A stretch of 64,000 nucleotides of DNA from an uncultured Porphyromonadaceae bacterium. Lineage in GTDB: Bacteria > Bacteroidota > Bacteroidia > Bacteroidales > Muribaculaceae. The DNA lies in assembly GCA_902495245.1 (NCBI GenBank), contig CABUWI010000003.1, positions 1-64,000 of the forward strand, read 5' to 3'. Positions 33,388-42,343 of the stretch are shown piece after piece. The notes beneath the pieces were generated by a model, which ran no database searches, was not told the origin of the DNA, and was given only the letters and a program-made list of their open reading frames with translations. The stretch's first letter is position 1. Each line of letters starts with the position of its first letter. The translations under genes were made by a program, and so were the position numbers.

Positions 33388-33418
33388 TTTGTGGAACGGT
33401 TCATTTTTTGTAATTTTG
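33388..33418 (+). promoter_or_regulatory. Promoter of the secreted-protein gene at 33461 (TTTG, 19 bases, TAATTTTG)
   Basis: TTTG (33388-33391) and TAATTTTG (33411-33418) are spaced by 19 bases, close to the Bacteroidetes ideal, 43 bases before the ATG at 33461. Confidence 0.8.
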
Positions 33419-33460
33419 TGGCTAAATCGCAATTATTCTAACAAAATCAATATCCTATTC

Positions 33461-35059
33461 ATGAACAAATCATTATTGCTTTCGCTGACCGCCGCTGTCG
33501 CGGCAGTCTTCAGCGCCGGCGCTGAAAATCAGACTCTTACATTGACCTTCAACCGTCCGGATAACACAGTCGATGTTGCCGGCGTCGTTACGACGGCAAC
33601 CGGCATTGACGGCGTTACGGCCTCTCTGACCGCAGTCAGCCCCTCGCTTCGCGCACAAGGCACCAGAGGAGCCGAGTATGCAACTCCCGCCGCAACTTTG
33701 CTGCCGGATAGAAATTCTTCGCAGACTACAAATGAAACGCGCAATGTGTGGACTTTCTCGCTGGCCGGTATTCCCGAAGGTAAAACAATCAGTGCGATTT
33801 CCATCACCGTTGACGGTTTGACAATGACCGGCGAATCACAGTCAACCAAGACCGCTCAGAATCGTCAGGTCAATGTTGACGCTCTTTGCTCAGCTTCAGG
33901 AGCTGAATTGCAAAAATTTGCCGGAATTAGCAACACCGACCTTATGACCAACGGACATTTTATCAATGCCGAAGGTGAAGAGATTGCTTCGGACGGATAT
34001 GCTTCGAACGAGGCCGGTTGGGCTGCGGGTGCCCGTCGTCTGTGTAACACCCATTCGTTAACCGTCAGCGTGTCGCCGGAAACGGTAGCCAACATGGTTT
34101 TGCAGCTGGAAATGTGGAAAGGGAATAATAACGCGGGCTGCATGTACGGTCTGTCGCAAATAGTGCTGACGCTGAGCGAACCCGAAACGGAAGTTGATGA
34201 GGTCGAAGTGGCAAGATATAAGCAGTCGAGAATCGACCGTTTGAGCGATATACATGTCCTTGGCGATGTGAATTCGATCATCGGCAATGTCGATGTCTCT
34301 GCTGCCAAAACCACGGCCGAAGCAAAAGCGCTGGTTAACGAGGCTGTCAATGCCATGTGGGACGCTCTTGGCGGCGGTGTCTACACTTTCCAGAACATGC
34401 CTTGCACGGACGCTCATTCAAACCTCTATCTTTCGGGACGTCTGGACTCGGACAACCGAGTAACGACAGTGGAACGTGCAAGGACCTCAAACGAAGCGTG
34501 GCGTCTGGAAATAGCCGATCATGATGTGCATAATGCTTTTTATGTGAAAAATGTCGCTACGGATTCTTATCTTTCAATAACTCCCGTTCGGGTCAGCGGC
34601 AACACTAATAATTTCTTAGGCGTAACCAGTGCCGAGAATGCCGACAGCAAGGCAATCTTTACTCTTGTGCCCTACACCTACAAGCCTAATCACTCGGGTG
34701 CAATCGCCTTGAAGTGTACAAACGCGGCCAATGCGACCAATTGTTATCTGCAGTGTCCTGCAGGTCAATATCCCAAGTCAGAAGCAGATCAGTCTCTGGC
34801 GGCTGACGTTACGGAAACAACTGTCAACTGGTGGTTTAACGGAGTCGACCCCATCAGCGGCTTCAGTGAATTGCACCCTTCGGCGTTCAAAGGTCGCTGG
34901 CTGATGGCTAAGGCTCCGGACGAAATTGCAACGTCAATCAGTGAAATTGCTGTCGAGACGAAGTCGGCCGAAGGGATATATGACTTGTCGGGTCGCCGTC
35001 TCTCAGTTCCTGCTAAGGGCATCTGCATTATCAACGGCCGCAAGACGCTCGTGAAGTAA
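33461..35059 (+). CDS. Secreted protein of unknown function with C-terminal sorting-type tail
   Basis: Protein of 532 residues with a signal peptide (LLSLTAAVAAVFSAGA). The first 240 residues are beta-rich (LTLTFNRPDNTVDVAGVV), followed by a helical linker and a second domain with repeated DSKAIFTLVPYTYK-like strands, possibly a lectin or ricin-type fold, which I cannot confirm. It ends EGIYDLSGRRLSVPAKGIC and a lysine, the tail type shared with other exported proteins here. Codon use is somewhat more A/T-rich than in neighbouring genes. ATG 33461 is chosen for the signal peptide and promoter position; the frame is open back to 33350. Confidence 0.78.
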   Translation: MNKSLLLSLTAAVAAVFSAGAENQTLTLTFNRPDNTVDVAGVVTTATGIDGVTASLTAVSPSLRAQGTRGAEYATPAATLLPDRNSSQTTNETRNVWTFSLAGIPEGKTISAISITVDGLTMTGESQSTKTAQNRQVNVDALCSASGAELQKFAGISNTDLMTNGHFINAEGEEIASDGYASNEAGWAAGARRLCNTHSLTVSVSPETVANMVLQLEMWKGNNNAGCMYGLSQIVLTLSEPETEVDEVEVARYKQSRIDRLSDIHVLGDVNSIIGNVDVSAAKTTAEAKALVNEAVNAMWDALGGGVYTFQNMPCTDAHSNLYLSGRLDSDNRVTTVERARTSNEAWRLEIADHDVHNAFYVKNVATDSYLSITPVRVSGNTNNFLGVTSAENADSKAIFTLVPYTYKPNHSGAIALKCTNAANATNCYLQCPAGQYPKSEADQSLAADVTETTVNWWFNGVDPISGFSELHPSAFKGRWLMAKAPDEIATSISEIAVETKSAEGIYDLSGRRLSVPAKGICIINGRKTLVK

Positions 35060-35087
35060 GGCGGTTGCTCGGTGCATTAAATTTGAC

Positions 35088-35129
35088 GGGGTGTTGCAAA
35101 ACGCTGTTTTGCGGCACCCCGGCTATTTT
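35088..35129 (+). terminator. Terminator after the secreted-protein gene
   Basis: GGGGTGTTGCAAAAC (35088-35102) pairs with GTTTTGCGGCACCCC (35106-35120), 15 pairs with two G-T pairs and a 3-base loop, followed by CTATTTTT. Confidence 0.85.
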
Positions 35130-35140
35130 TCCGTTATCTC

Positions 35141-35234
35141 GTAGGGACGCACGGTTCGTGCGTCCGAGCTGTAGAGGGTGTAACTTGCTGCAGTATTGGT
35201 TGTTATCGCGGACGCACGGGCCGTGCGTCCCTAC
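35141..35234. repeat. REP/BIME-like pair of inverted palindromes
   Basis: Hairpin 1 is GGACGCACG-GTT-CGTGCGTCC (35145-35165) preceded by GTAG; hairpin 2 is GGACGCACG-GGC-CGTGCGTCC (35210-35230) followed by CTAC. The two units face each other with 44 bases between them, the layout of bipartite REP elements. The remaining intergenic sequence to 35325 shows nothing I can name. Confidence 0.8.
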
Positions 35235-35325
35235 AGAATATACGAAACCGATATTTTGCACCAATTTCTTAAGTCAGCGGGCATTGCTCGCCCCGTGCCT
35301 GCCGCAGATTGGAGCGGTTGCGGGG

Positions 35326-36330
35326 TTAGAGTTCGATGAGCTCGTCGGGAGCGAAGTCGCGGACGGCGCGGGTATTGACGACGGTGTCCCAGAGCATGGG
35401 TGAGAGGCCGGTGCCGGGGCGCTTGACTTCGAGATTTTCGGGGGTGAGGAGTTCGCCTTTTGCTATGGTGCGGGCGGCGACGATGCTTCGGCGTGCAATG
35501 GCCAGGTTGGGCTGCTCGCCGGGGGCAATCTGTTTGGTCGGAACGCCGAGTGCAAGGTCAATTTTGCGTATGCCGTCGACGAGGCGGCGCAGTTCGTCGG
35601 GGTCAATCGACGCCTTATGGTCGGGGCCGGGGAGCGACTTGTCGAGCGTGAAGTGCTTCTCGATGACTTCGGCGCCGAGGGCGGCTGCGGCCAGCGAGAT
35701 TTCGATGCCTTCGGTGTGGTCGCTGTAGCCCACGGCGCGACAGCCCAGCGAGCGCAGCGGCTCCATGGCGCGCAGGTTTACGTCGGCGGGCAGAGTGGGG
35801 TATTGAGTCGTGCAGTGGAGCAGGGTAATCATGTCGCGCGTGAGTCCGTTGCCGCAGAGCACGCCGACGGCGTCTTCGACCTCGCGCAGCTGCGACATGC
35901 CGGTGGATAGCACCACGGGCTGATGCAGCCGGGCGATGCGCCGCAGATAGGGCAGGTTGGTAACCTCGCCCGAGGGTATTTTCCAGAAGTCCATGCCGAG
36001 CGGCGCGAGGCAGTCGATTGACGGGAAGTCGAACGGGGTGCTGACGAATCCGATGCCTTCTTTGCAGCAGAGGTCGGCCAGCCCGGCGTAGGCGTCGAGG
36101 GGCAGGTGAATGGCCTTGCACATTTCAAGCTGGCTGTCAGCTTCGCCGGTGGTTTCTTTCTGATATTCGGCCTTGGGGGCGTAGCGGCTGATTACGAGTT
36201 CGGGCACGGCGGTCTGGAACTTGACGTAGTCGGCGCCGCATTCGGCGGCCACGCGAATCATTTCGCGGGCCATCTCGAGGGAGCCGTTGTGGTTCACACC
36301 GGCTTCGGCAATGATGATTGTTCGTTTCAT
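35326..36330 (-). CDS. NeuB/LegI-like nonulosonic acid synthase
   Basis: Synthase of 334 residues that condenses phosphoenolpyruvate with a 6-carbon amino sugar to make a sialic-, legionaminic- or related acid. The barrel domain starts IIIAEAGVNHNGSLEMA, then has FQTAVPELV, STPFDFPSID, KIPSGEVTN and GYSDHTEG, and EKHFTLD near 215. The C-terminal SAF/antifreeze-like domain (ARRSIVAARTIAKGELLTPEN) is present. Next to a LegB-like dehydratase, legionaminate-type chemistry is more likely than plain sialate, but the exact sugar cannot be read off. It overlaps the ATP-grasp gene by 4 bases and is last in the operon. Confidence 0.9.
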   Translation of the reverse strand: MKRTIIIAEAGVNHNGSLEMAREMIRVAAECGADYVKFQTAVPELVISRYAPKAEYQKETTGEADSQLEMCKAIHLPLDAYAGLADLCCKEGIGFVSTPFDFPSIDCLAPLGMDFWKIPSGEVTNLPYLRRIARLHQPVVLSTGMSQLREVEDAVGVLCGNGLTRDMITLLHCTTQYPTLPADVNLRAMEPLRSLGCRAVGYSDHTEGIEISLAAAALGAEVIEKHFTLDKSLPGPDHKASIDPDELRRLVDGIRKIDLALGVPTKQIAPGEQPNLAIARRSIVAARTIAKGELLTPENLEVKRPGTGLSPMLWDTVVNTRAVRDFAPDELIEL

Positions 36331-37244
36331 TTCGGGAAAAAGACTTCGGCCTGATAGCGGGCCATTTCAACGTCGCGCCAGTGGGTCGGGGCGTCGGCGG
36401 CAAGACCGGCGGCGTTTTGCAGTATCATTTTCGGAATATCCGCGCCGGCGCCGACTGCACATACGGCACCGCCTCCGAGCCGGGGGTTTATCTCCATGAT
36501 CATCAGGCGTCCGGTCGGGAGGTCTTCAATCAGCTGCACGGTAACGGCGCCGGTGAGGGCGGTGGCTTCAAGCGTCTGTCGGGCCAGGGCCTCGACTTCG
36601 GGGCGGCGGAGCGTGCGCGTGCGCGTAACCTCGCCGCCGCTCACTTCGAGGCGTTCGCGCGGCACGCAGGCGCAGATTCGTCCGGTGGAAGGCTCGACGT
36701 AGCAGTCGACGGTGATTTCGCGGCGGCGGTCAATGTATTCCTGAATCAGATAGTCGTCGGGGCGGGGCAGCGGGCACTTGCCGCAGAAGTCGACAATGCC
36801 TTTCGAGGCCGAGCCGCGGCGCGGTTTTGCAATCCAGCGGCGCGCGGGGTCGGCACCGCCGTCATAGGCGCGGGGCACGGGGAGACCTTTGAGGCGGAAC
36901 AGATTGTCGGCCGCGACTTTGTCGAACATGCAGTCGGCCTGCGCGGGCGTGCAGGCGGGCACGAATGCCATGTCGGCCAGGCGGCCGGCCACGGCAACGG
37001 CGCCGTCGACAAACGGAACAATCACGTCGATGGCCTTTTCACGGACGACGGAGCGCAGGTGGGCGTCGACGGCGGGGTCGGTCCAGCGCAGGCCCTCGAT
37101 GATTTCGCCCTCGATGGCTATGGGCACGTCGGGACTGAGCTCGTAGGAGAACACGCGGGCCTCCGTGCCGAGGGCGCGTGCGGCCGCCTTGAAGTGGCGC
37201 GCCATGCTGACGCGCTTGGCGCCTCCGAGAAACAGCAGGTTCAT
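36327..37244 (-). CDS. ATP-grasp ligase-like protein
   Basis: Protein of 305 residues. An N-terminal Rossmann-like pre-ATP-grasp domain (MNLLFLGGAKRVSMA) is followed by the lid and ATP-grasp core: WIAKPRRGSASKGI near 160, LIQEYIDRRREITVDCY near 190 and the metal-binding MIMEINPRLGGG near 262. It resembles the CarB/PylC-like ATP-grasp group used in surface-sugar clusters to form amide bonds. I chose ATG 37244, which overlaps the LegB stop region by 4 bases; the longer frame to 37346 starts inside legB. Substrate is unknown. Confidence 0.85.
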   Translation of the reverse strand: MNLLFLGGAKRVSMARHFKAAARALGTEARVFSYELSPDVPIAIEGEIIEGLRWTDPAVDAHLRSVVREKAIDVIVPFVDGAVAVAGRLADMAFVPACTPAQADCMFDKVAADNLFRLKGLPVPRAYDGGADPARRWIAKPRRGSASKGIVDFCGKCPLPRPDDYLIQEYIDRRREITVDCYVEPSTGRICACVPRERLEVSGGEVTRTRTLRRPEVEALARQTLEATALTGAVTVQLIEDLPTGRLMIMEINPRLGGGAVCAVGAGADIPKMILQNAAGLAADAPTHWRDVEMARYQAEVFFPK

Positions 37245-38218
37245 CGGTTGTAGATTTCCGGTTTGTAACGGCGCAGGTTTTCGGGGTCGGTGAACCAGTC
37301 GATGGTCTTTTTCAGTCCCTCGCGCAGCGACACCTGCGGGCGCCACGGGGTGAGCGACGTAATCAGTGAGTTGTCGCCGCAGAGCCTCATCACCTCGCTG
37401 CCGGCGGGGCGCAGACGGGCGGGGTCTGTTACGTATTCGACGTCGGCGCCCATCAGGTCGGCAATGGTGCGGAGCGTGTCGCCCATCGAGATTTCAGACG
37501 ACGAGGCGATGTTGATTTCGCGGCCTTCGATGCCTGGGGTTTCGGCCAGGGCGATGAAGCCGCGGCAGGTGTCGGCCACGTAGTTGAAGTCGCGTGTGGG
37601 TCGTAGGTCGCCCACCTTGATTGTGCGCATGCCCGAGGCAATCTGGCTGATGATGGTCGGAATGATTGCGCGGGCGCTCTGGCGGGGGCCGTAGGTGTTG
37701 AACGGGCGTGCAATGACCACGGGCAGCTCAAATGCGTTGTGGAAGCTCAGGGCCAGGGCGTCAGCGCCGATTTTGGTAGCTGAGTAGGGGCTCTGGGGCT
37801 GCTTGGGGTGAGACTCGGAGATGGGCACCGAAAGAGCAGTGCCGTAGACTTCGGAGGTTGACGTTACGACCAGGCGCTCCACTCCGGCGCGGCGGGCGGC
37901 CTGACAGATGTTGAGCGTGCCCTTGATGTTGGTGTCGACGTAGCTTTCGGGCGCGACGTAGCTGAAGGGAATGGCAATCAGGGCGGCGAGATGGAAAATC
38001 ACGTCGGCGCCGCGGGCGATGTCGTCGCAGAAGGCGGCGTCGCGCACGTCGCCGCTCACGACCTCAAGGTTCGGGTGGCTGATGCCTTCGAGCCAGCCCC
38101 AGTTGTTGAACGAGTTATATTGGCTGAGAGCCCTGACGGCATAGCCGGCGTCGAGCAGATGTTGGGTCAGGTGCGAGCCGATGAAGCCGTCGGCTCCGGT
38201 TACTAACGCTGTCTTCAT
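37241..38218 (-). CDS. legB: LegB-like NAD-dependent nucleotide-sugar 4,6-dehydratase
   Basis: Extended short-chain dehydrogenase of 325 residues with the NAD motif VTGADGFIGSHL at the N-terminus, the catalytic-type TSTSEVYG and SPYSATKIGAD (YxxxK) near 120-155, and GPRQSARAIIPT near 178. The segment YNSFNNWGWLEG near residue 38 is a hallmark I associate with LegB, the first enzyme of legionaminic acid synthesis acting on GDP- or UDP-GlcNAc. The aminotransferase LegC that should follow in the pathway is not in the window. Confidence 0.85.
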   Translation of the reverse strand: MKTALVTGADGFIGSHLTQHLLDAGYAVRALSQYNSFNNWGWLEGISHPNLEVVSGDVRDAAFCDDIARGADVIFHLAALIAIPFSYVAPESYVDTNIKGTLNICQAARRAGVERLVVTSTSEVYGTALSVPISESHPKQPQSPYSATKIGADALALSFHNAFELPVVIARPFNTYGPRQSARAIIPTIISQIASGMRTIKVGDLRPTRDFNYVADTCRGFIALAETPGIEGREINIASSSEISMGDTLRTIADLMGADVEYVTDPARLRPAGSEVMRLCGDNSLITSLTPWRPQVSLREGLKKTIDWFTDPENLRRYKPEIYNR

Positions 38219-38652
38219 TGTTTTTTCAGAGTGTAGGTGATTGTGGTGCCGTCAGGCCTGTCGAGCGTCCACTGCATGTGGCGCGAGGTTTTTGAGTCGA
38301 TGTGGAGCAGATTGCGCGCACGGTCGAGATGAGACGCGGGCAGGGGTATGAAAGGACCGCTGACGTCGGCCTTGTAGGTGAAGTCGAGCACGAGTGTCGA
38401 GCCTTCATCTTCCCAGCTGCCGAAGCGGTCGGAATAGCTCTGGTAAGCTCCGACCTCGACCATGCGGACAATGTCGGTCTGGAACTGGAAAAAGAGATTG
38501 CCGGAATAGTCGGCCTCTTCGGTGCCGTCGACGGCGATGGTCTCCACCTTCCAGGTGCCGAACCAGTCGCCGATGTGGCCGTTGTGCTGCATGCAGCCGC
38601 CGAGAGCGAGCGCCACAACGGCGAGCATCAAGGTTTTTATCAGAGTACGCAT
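38215..38652 (-). CDS. Lipocalin-like lipoprotein
   Basis: Lipoprotein of 145 residues: signal ends ALALGGC (Cys20). The mature part begins IGDWFGTWKVETIAVDG and continues with about eight strands (NLFFQFQTDIVRMVEV, STLVLDFTYK, MQWTLDRPDGTTITYTL), the pattern of Bacteroidetes lipocalin-like domains. Ligand is unknown. It overlaps the Wzi-like gene by 13 bases and legB by 4 bases, so it belongs to the same envelope operon. Confidence 0.8.
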   Translation of the reverse strand: MRTLIKTLMLAVVALALGGCMQHNGHIGDWFGTWKVETIAVDGTEEADYSGNLFFQFQTDIVRMVEVGAYQSYSDRFGSWEDEGSTLVLDFTYKADVSGPFIPLPASHLDRARNLLHIDSKTSRHMQWTLDRPDGTTITYTLKKQ

Positions 38653-40199
38653 GGAGTGGATTTGCCTTTTTTGAAGTTGAAGATTCCTGAATAGGTGGCG
38701 CCGAACAGTGCGCCGAAGTTGTCGCCATAGACCGAGTTGCCCGTGTCGAAGCCAATCTGCGCGGTCAGCGCGAGGCCGGGCACCGAGCGCAGGCGCCAGG
38801 AGGCCTCGACCATTGCCGAGACGCAGTGGCTCGGGTTGAGCGCGGGCACGAACATCGTGCCGAAAAAGCGGCGGTAGCTTGCCATGGCGCGATATGAGAG
38901 TCCGGCCATGATGTCGCCCTCGACGGCGGCGTGAATGCCCCAGAAGCGGTTGTCGATATATTGGGTGGTGCAGCCGTTTGTGTTGTAAATCGGCGAGGGG
39001 AACATGGGCGAGCCGATGCCCATGCCGTAGAGCGCGTAGCCGTTATAGTAGTGGTTGTTATAGTAGTTGTCGGCACCCTCGGCGCGGTCAAGGCGCAGGT
39101 TGGTGCCTTTGTGGTCGTTATAGTCATAGTGAATCGGACCGCCCTGGTTCATGAACGTCAGCACCTCGAGCACCGCGCCGCTCACCGCGCCGCGTTTGGC
39201 GGCCTTCCACTCGAGGCCCCACAGGCCGTCCATGCCGTTGAGCTTGCCGATGCCCGAGCCGTCTTCCCAGAGCCACTGGAAGTAGGCCTTGAGCTCGCTG
39301 CGGTCGTTGAAACGCCAGCGGGCCTGAAAGTCCCATGAGCCGACGTGGTTGCCGGTCCAGTAGCCGTCGCCCGGCTTCAGAATCACCATGCCGATAGCGT
39401 CGGAGAGCTTGAAGCCCTGACGGTGGAGCATCGAAACTTTGCCCAGGCGGTAACCGTAGACGTCGCCGGCAAACTGGCCGGCGGCCTGCATGCCGATGGT
39501 AATCGAGAAGGGCTGCGAGGGCTTTGTGCGGAAAAAGCAGCGTTTGTAGTGATACCACCAGCCAAGGTCGACGTGATAGTTATAGTAGTTGTAGTGGCTT
39601 TTCTGCCAGCCGTTGTCGGTTGACTTGCCGTAGGCTATCTCGCCCTGAATCTGCACCCAGCCGTTGGTGAAGGGAATGTTCTGGAAGTCGATGAATCCGG
39701 CGCGCACCTGAGGCAGGTTGCGCGAGTTGCCGCTCTCGATGAGGTCGCCCGAGCTGAGGCGCTCGTTGACCAGCGCGGGGGTGAAGTCGCGCAGGCCGGC
39801 ATAGAGAAAGACGCCGCGATATTTGACCTCGCCCCAGAGCTGCTGGAGCCACACGGCCGAGGGGCGCTCGGCGTGGGTCTGCCAGCCGTCGTCGGCAACA
39901 AAGCGCTGATAGTCGGCGGCATTGAATGCGCCCGCAAGGGCCTCGACGCCGAACGAATAGCTGAAGCGGCGGCTCATGTCTATGGGCCGGGCCGCATAGA
40001 GGTCAAGGCTTAGGCCGCGTGCGGACGTGAGGGTGCCGTGGCGGTTTGAGTTGATGTAGAATGGCGCGAAGTTTCCGGGACCTCCGTTGGCCTGCAGCGT
40101 GGCCGCATAGTCCATCGTGAAGTCTTCGGCACCGGCGCCTGCAGCCGTCAGGAGCATCAGGGCAGCCGCAGCGGCCGCTTTGAGATTAGATGGAGTCAT
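38640..40199 (-). CDS. Wzi-like capsule assembly outer-membrane protein
   Basis: Protein of 519 residues with a signal peptide (AAAAALMLLTAAGAGA) and a long series of amphipathic aromatic strands expected of an 18-strand barrel (YAATLQANGGPGNFAPFY, AVWLQQLWGEVKYRGVFLYAG, GWVQIQGEIAYGKS). Length and the GPGNFAPFYINSNRHG opening fit the capsule-assembly Wzi family. Such proteins help anchor capsular polysaccharide at the surface. It overlaps the CpsB-type phosphatase gene by 14 bases. Confidence 0.82.
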   Translation of the reverse strand: MTPSNLKAAAAAALMLLTAAGAGAEDFTMDYAATLQANGGPGNFAPFYINSNRHGTLTSARGLSLDLYAARPIDMSRRFSYSFGVEALAGAFNAADYQRFVADDGWQTHAERPSAVWLQQLWGEVKYRGVFLYAGLRDFTPALVNERLSSGDLIESGNSRNLPQVRAGFIDFQNIPFTNGWVQIQGEIAYGKSTDNGWQKSHYNYYNYHVDLGWWYHYKRCFFRTKPSQPFSITIGMQAAGQFAGDVYGYRLGKVSMLHRQGFKLSDAIGMVILKPGDGYWTGNHVGSWDFQARWRFNDRSELKAYFQWLWEDGSGIGKLNGMDGLWGLEWKAAKRGAVSGAVLEVLTFMNQGGPIHYDYNDHKGTNLRLDRAEGADNYYNNHYYNGYALYGMGIGSPMFPSPIYNTNGCTTQYIDNRFWGIHAAVEGDIMAGLSYRAMASYRRFFGTMFVPALNPSHCVSAMVEASWRLRSVPGLALTAQIGFDTGNSVYGDNFGALFGATYSGIFNFKKGKSTPCVL

Positions 40200-40920
40200 T
40201 TAGCAGATTGTCGAATAGTTTGATGTCTTTGCCGAAGGCCGATGAGTGCATGTAGCGTTCGATGCTCTCGACGTGGCCCATGTGGTGCACGTCGGTGCCG
40301 ATGAAGCTGACCATGCCCTGTTTGAGCAGCCTGAGGGCTACGTCGCGTTCGCCGCCTTTGTAATGGCCGGCCAGCGAAAGCAGGTTGATCTGGAAGAGCA
40401 GGCCTTTGTCGTGCAGCTCGGCATAGCGCGAAATGTTGTGGCGGTAATAGCGATAGCGTTCGGGGTGGGCCATGATGGGTCTGTAGCCTTTTGACAGCAG
40501 CTCGAAAATGATATTTTCGAGTCCCCAGGGTTCCTGGTCGAATCCGTTTTCAATCAGAATGAAGTCATCGGGCAGCGGCTTGATGTTATTGTTCTTGAGC
40601 TGTTCGATAAAGAACTGGTCGACGCGATATTCGAAATGATGTTCCAGCCCGAGTTGCAGCCCCGCGCCGGCGGCCGCCTCCCTGAGTCGGGCAAAGGGCC
40701 CGGCGATTGTCTGCGGCGTGTTTTCGAAATGGTCGGCCGTGGAATGGGGGCTGGCAAAGATGCGCTCAAAGCCCCAGTCGGCCATATGGCTCAGCAGCTC
40801 CACGGAGGTCTCGGCGTCGGGCGAGCCGTCATCTACGCCGGGCACGACGTGGCAGTGGATATCCGTGGCGAAAGGCAGTTTCTGCGGAGCTTTAGGTTTG
40901 AAAAAGAAGTCAAACAGCAT
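40186..40920 (-). CDS. CpsB/YwqE-type tyrosine-protein phosphatase (PHP domain)
   Basis: Protein of 244 residues with the PHP metal-binding motif ATDIHCHVVPGVDDG near 18-32, ASPHSTADHF near 60, LIENGF near 120, MAHPERYRYY near 150 and IGTDVHHMG near 215. Relatives remove phosphate from the tyrosine kinase that controls capsule and exopolysaccharide export. No cognate Wzc-type kinase gene is in the window. It overlaps cdsA by 11 bases and the Wzi-like gene by 14 bases. Confidence 0.9.
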   Translation of the reverse strand: MLFDFFFKPKAPQKLPFATDIHCHVVPGVDDGSPDAETSVELLSHMADWGFERIFASPHSTADHFENTPQTIAGPFARLREAAAGAGLQLGLEHHFEYRVDQFFIEQLKNNNIKPLPDDFILIENGFDQEPWGLENIIFELLSKGYRPIMAHPERYRYYRHNISRYAELHDKGLLFQINLLSLAGHYKGGERDVALRLLKQGMVSFIGTDVHHMGHVESIERYMHSSAFGKDIKLFDNLLNDSI

Positions 40921-41743
40921 AGTAGTAGCAAAAAAAGATGTAAACCAGCGAGGCCGGCACTACGAGCAGAATCGAGTCGATGCGGTCAAGAATGCCGCCA
41001 TGGCCGGGAATGATTGCGCCGGAGTCTTTGACGCCGACCGTGCGCTTGAGCAGCGACTCGACCAGGTCGCCGAGGGTGGCGGCGCCGCTGACCACGATGC
41101 CGAGAATGCCCATTGCAAGGACGCCCATGCCGGCAAAGTAGCGGCTGAAGAAGATGCCGCACACGACGGCGACAATCACCGTCATGGCCATGCCGCCCCA
41201 GAGGCCTTCGAATGTCTTTTTGGGCGAGATGCGCTCCCAGAGCTTGCGGCGCCCGAACCGGCGTCCGGTCAGGTAGGCGAACGTGTCGTTGACCCACACC
41301 AGAATGAAGAGCAGCAGCAACAGGTGGGGGCTCAGGCGGTAGACGATGCTCATCAGCGCGATTGGCAGCGCGACGTAGAGCTGGCTCATCATCGAGGTCG
41401 AGAGCGAGCGCAGGGCGTCGGCGTTTCTGATCCAGAGCTGAATGGTCAGCCTCATGAGCAGGTAGAGAATGTAGGTTACGATGCCGGGCAGGAACAGCGA
41501 GTTGACCCACACGGTTACGACGAGCACGGCGGCGCCCACGCAGTCGAGCGAGCGCAGCAGCATGGCCACTGTGGCCTCTGACGGCCCCCTTTCGGCGGTC
41601 GGGTCGCCGGTCATGTTCAGGAATTCGTTGACGCCGAGAGTGCTCAGTGTGAGCAGCAGAAGAAGAAAGACAAGCGGGCCGCAAAGAATGCCGATAATGA
41701 TTATCGCCACGTAGAGGGCACCGAAAATTGCGCGTTTAAGCAT
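40910..41743 (-). CDS. cdsA: Phosphatidate cytidylyltransferase
   Basis: Inner-membrane enzyme of 277 residues with about seven helices that makes CDP-diacylglycerol for phospholipid synthesis. The signature region near the end, SLLKRTVGVKDSGAIIPGHGGILDRIDS, carries the conserved KD and DR residues, and NDTFAYLTGRRFG near 160 is also typical. It lies 42 bases after the DUF5063 gene; the gap holds a small AATCGGTTT duplication but no promoter that I trust. Confidence 0.94.
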   Translation of the reverse strand: MLKRAIFGALYVAIIIIGILCGPLVFLLLLLTLSTLGVNEFLNMTGDPTAERGPSEATVAMLLRSLDCVGAAVLVVTVWVNSLFLPGIVTYILYLLMRLTIQLWIRNADALRSLSTSMMSQLYVALPIALMSIVYRLSPHLLLLLFILVWVNDTFAYLTGRRFGRRKLWERISPKKTFEGLWGGMAMTVIVAVVCGIFFSRYFAGMGVLAMGILGIVVSGAATLGDLVESLLKRTVGVKDSGAIIPGHGGILDRIDSILLVVPASLVYIFFCYYYAV

Positions 41744-41785
41744 TGATGTATATATACTTTGAATCGGTTTAATCGGTTATTATTG

Positions 41786-42343
41786 TCAGACAAAATCCAT
41801 TTCGTCGCTTTCGCCTTCGGGGTCGCGCGGATTGAAGGCGATTTCGTTGAGCGGGCGCATGACGTTGCAGAGAGTGCGGCTCCAGTATTCGGCAAAGTCG
41901 GCGCGAAGTTGCGCCAGCTGCTCGCGAACGGCCTCGACGTCGGCGTTTCTGACGTCTTCGATGAAATTGTAAAGCACCTGGAATATGTCGGCCAGTCCCT
42001 CGGAAACGGTGGCGGCAATCGGCGTGTCGGAATATTTCATGTCTTCATGAAAGGTTTCGAGATAGGCGTCGTCCTCGCCCAGAGTGGCGGCGATGTCCTG
42101 ACGAATCTGGTCGTAATAGGCCTCATTGAGGTGTGCGGCGCCGAAAACGTAGTCGGGTTGCTCGAACTGCTCTTCGGGCAGGTCGGTAACGGCCATGTAG
42201 ATTCGCGGCAGCAGTCTCACCATTTTGTGTGTGAACTCCTTGGGCTCGGTAGAGCTCGCCAGCTCTACTGCGCGGCAATATTCGCTTGCCAGCGCCATGA
42301 CTGTCAGCGCGTTGTTTGTCAGTTTGCTGTTATTATCGCTCAT
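41786..42343 (-). CDS. DUF5063-like protein
   Basis: Acidic, all-helical protein of 185 residues without signal peptide or membrane segment. Segments such as NALTVMALASEYCRAVE at the N-terminus, LLPRIYMAVTDLP near 45 and DIFQVLYNFIEDVRN near 130 match what I recall as DUF5063, a Bacteroidetes family of unknown role. It overlaps nadD by 11 bases, so it probably forms part of the same translation unit. Confidence 0.8.
   Translation of the reverse strand: MSDNNSKLTNNALTVMALASEYCRAVELASSTEPKEFTHKMVRLLPRIYMAVTDLPEEQFEQPDYVFGAAHLNEAYYDQIRQDIAATLGEDDAYLETFHEDMKYSDTPIAATVSEGLADIFQVLYNFIEDVRNADVEAVREQLAQLRADFAEYWSRTLCNVMRPLNEIAFNPRDPEGESDEMDFV

Noticed and set aside
41744..41785. Promoter before cdsA (TATATATACTTTG)
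   Set aside because: The TACTTTG-like word reads on the plus strand, opposite to cdsA; the minus strand has no TAnnTTTG box.
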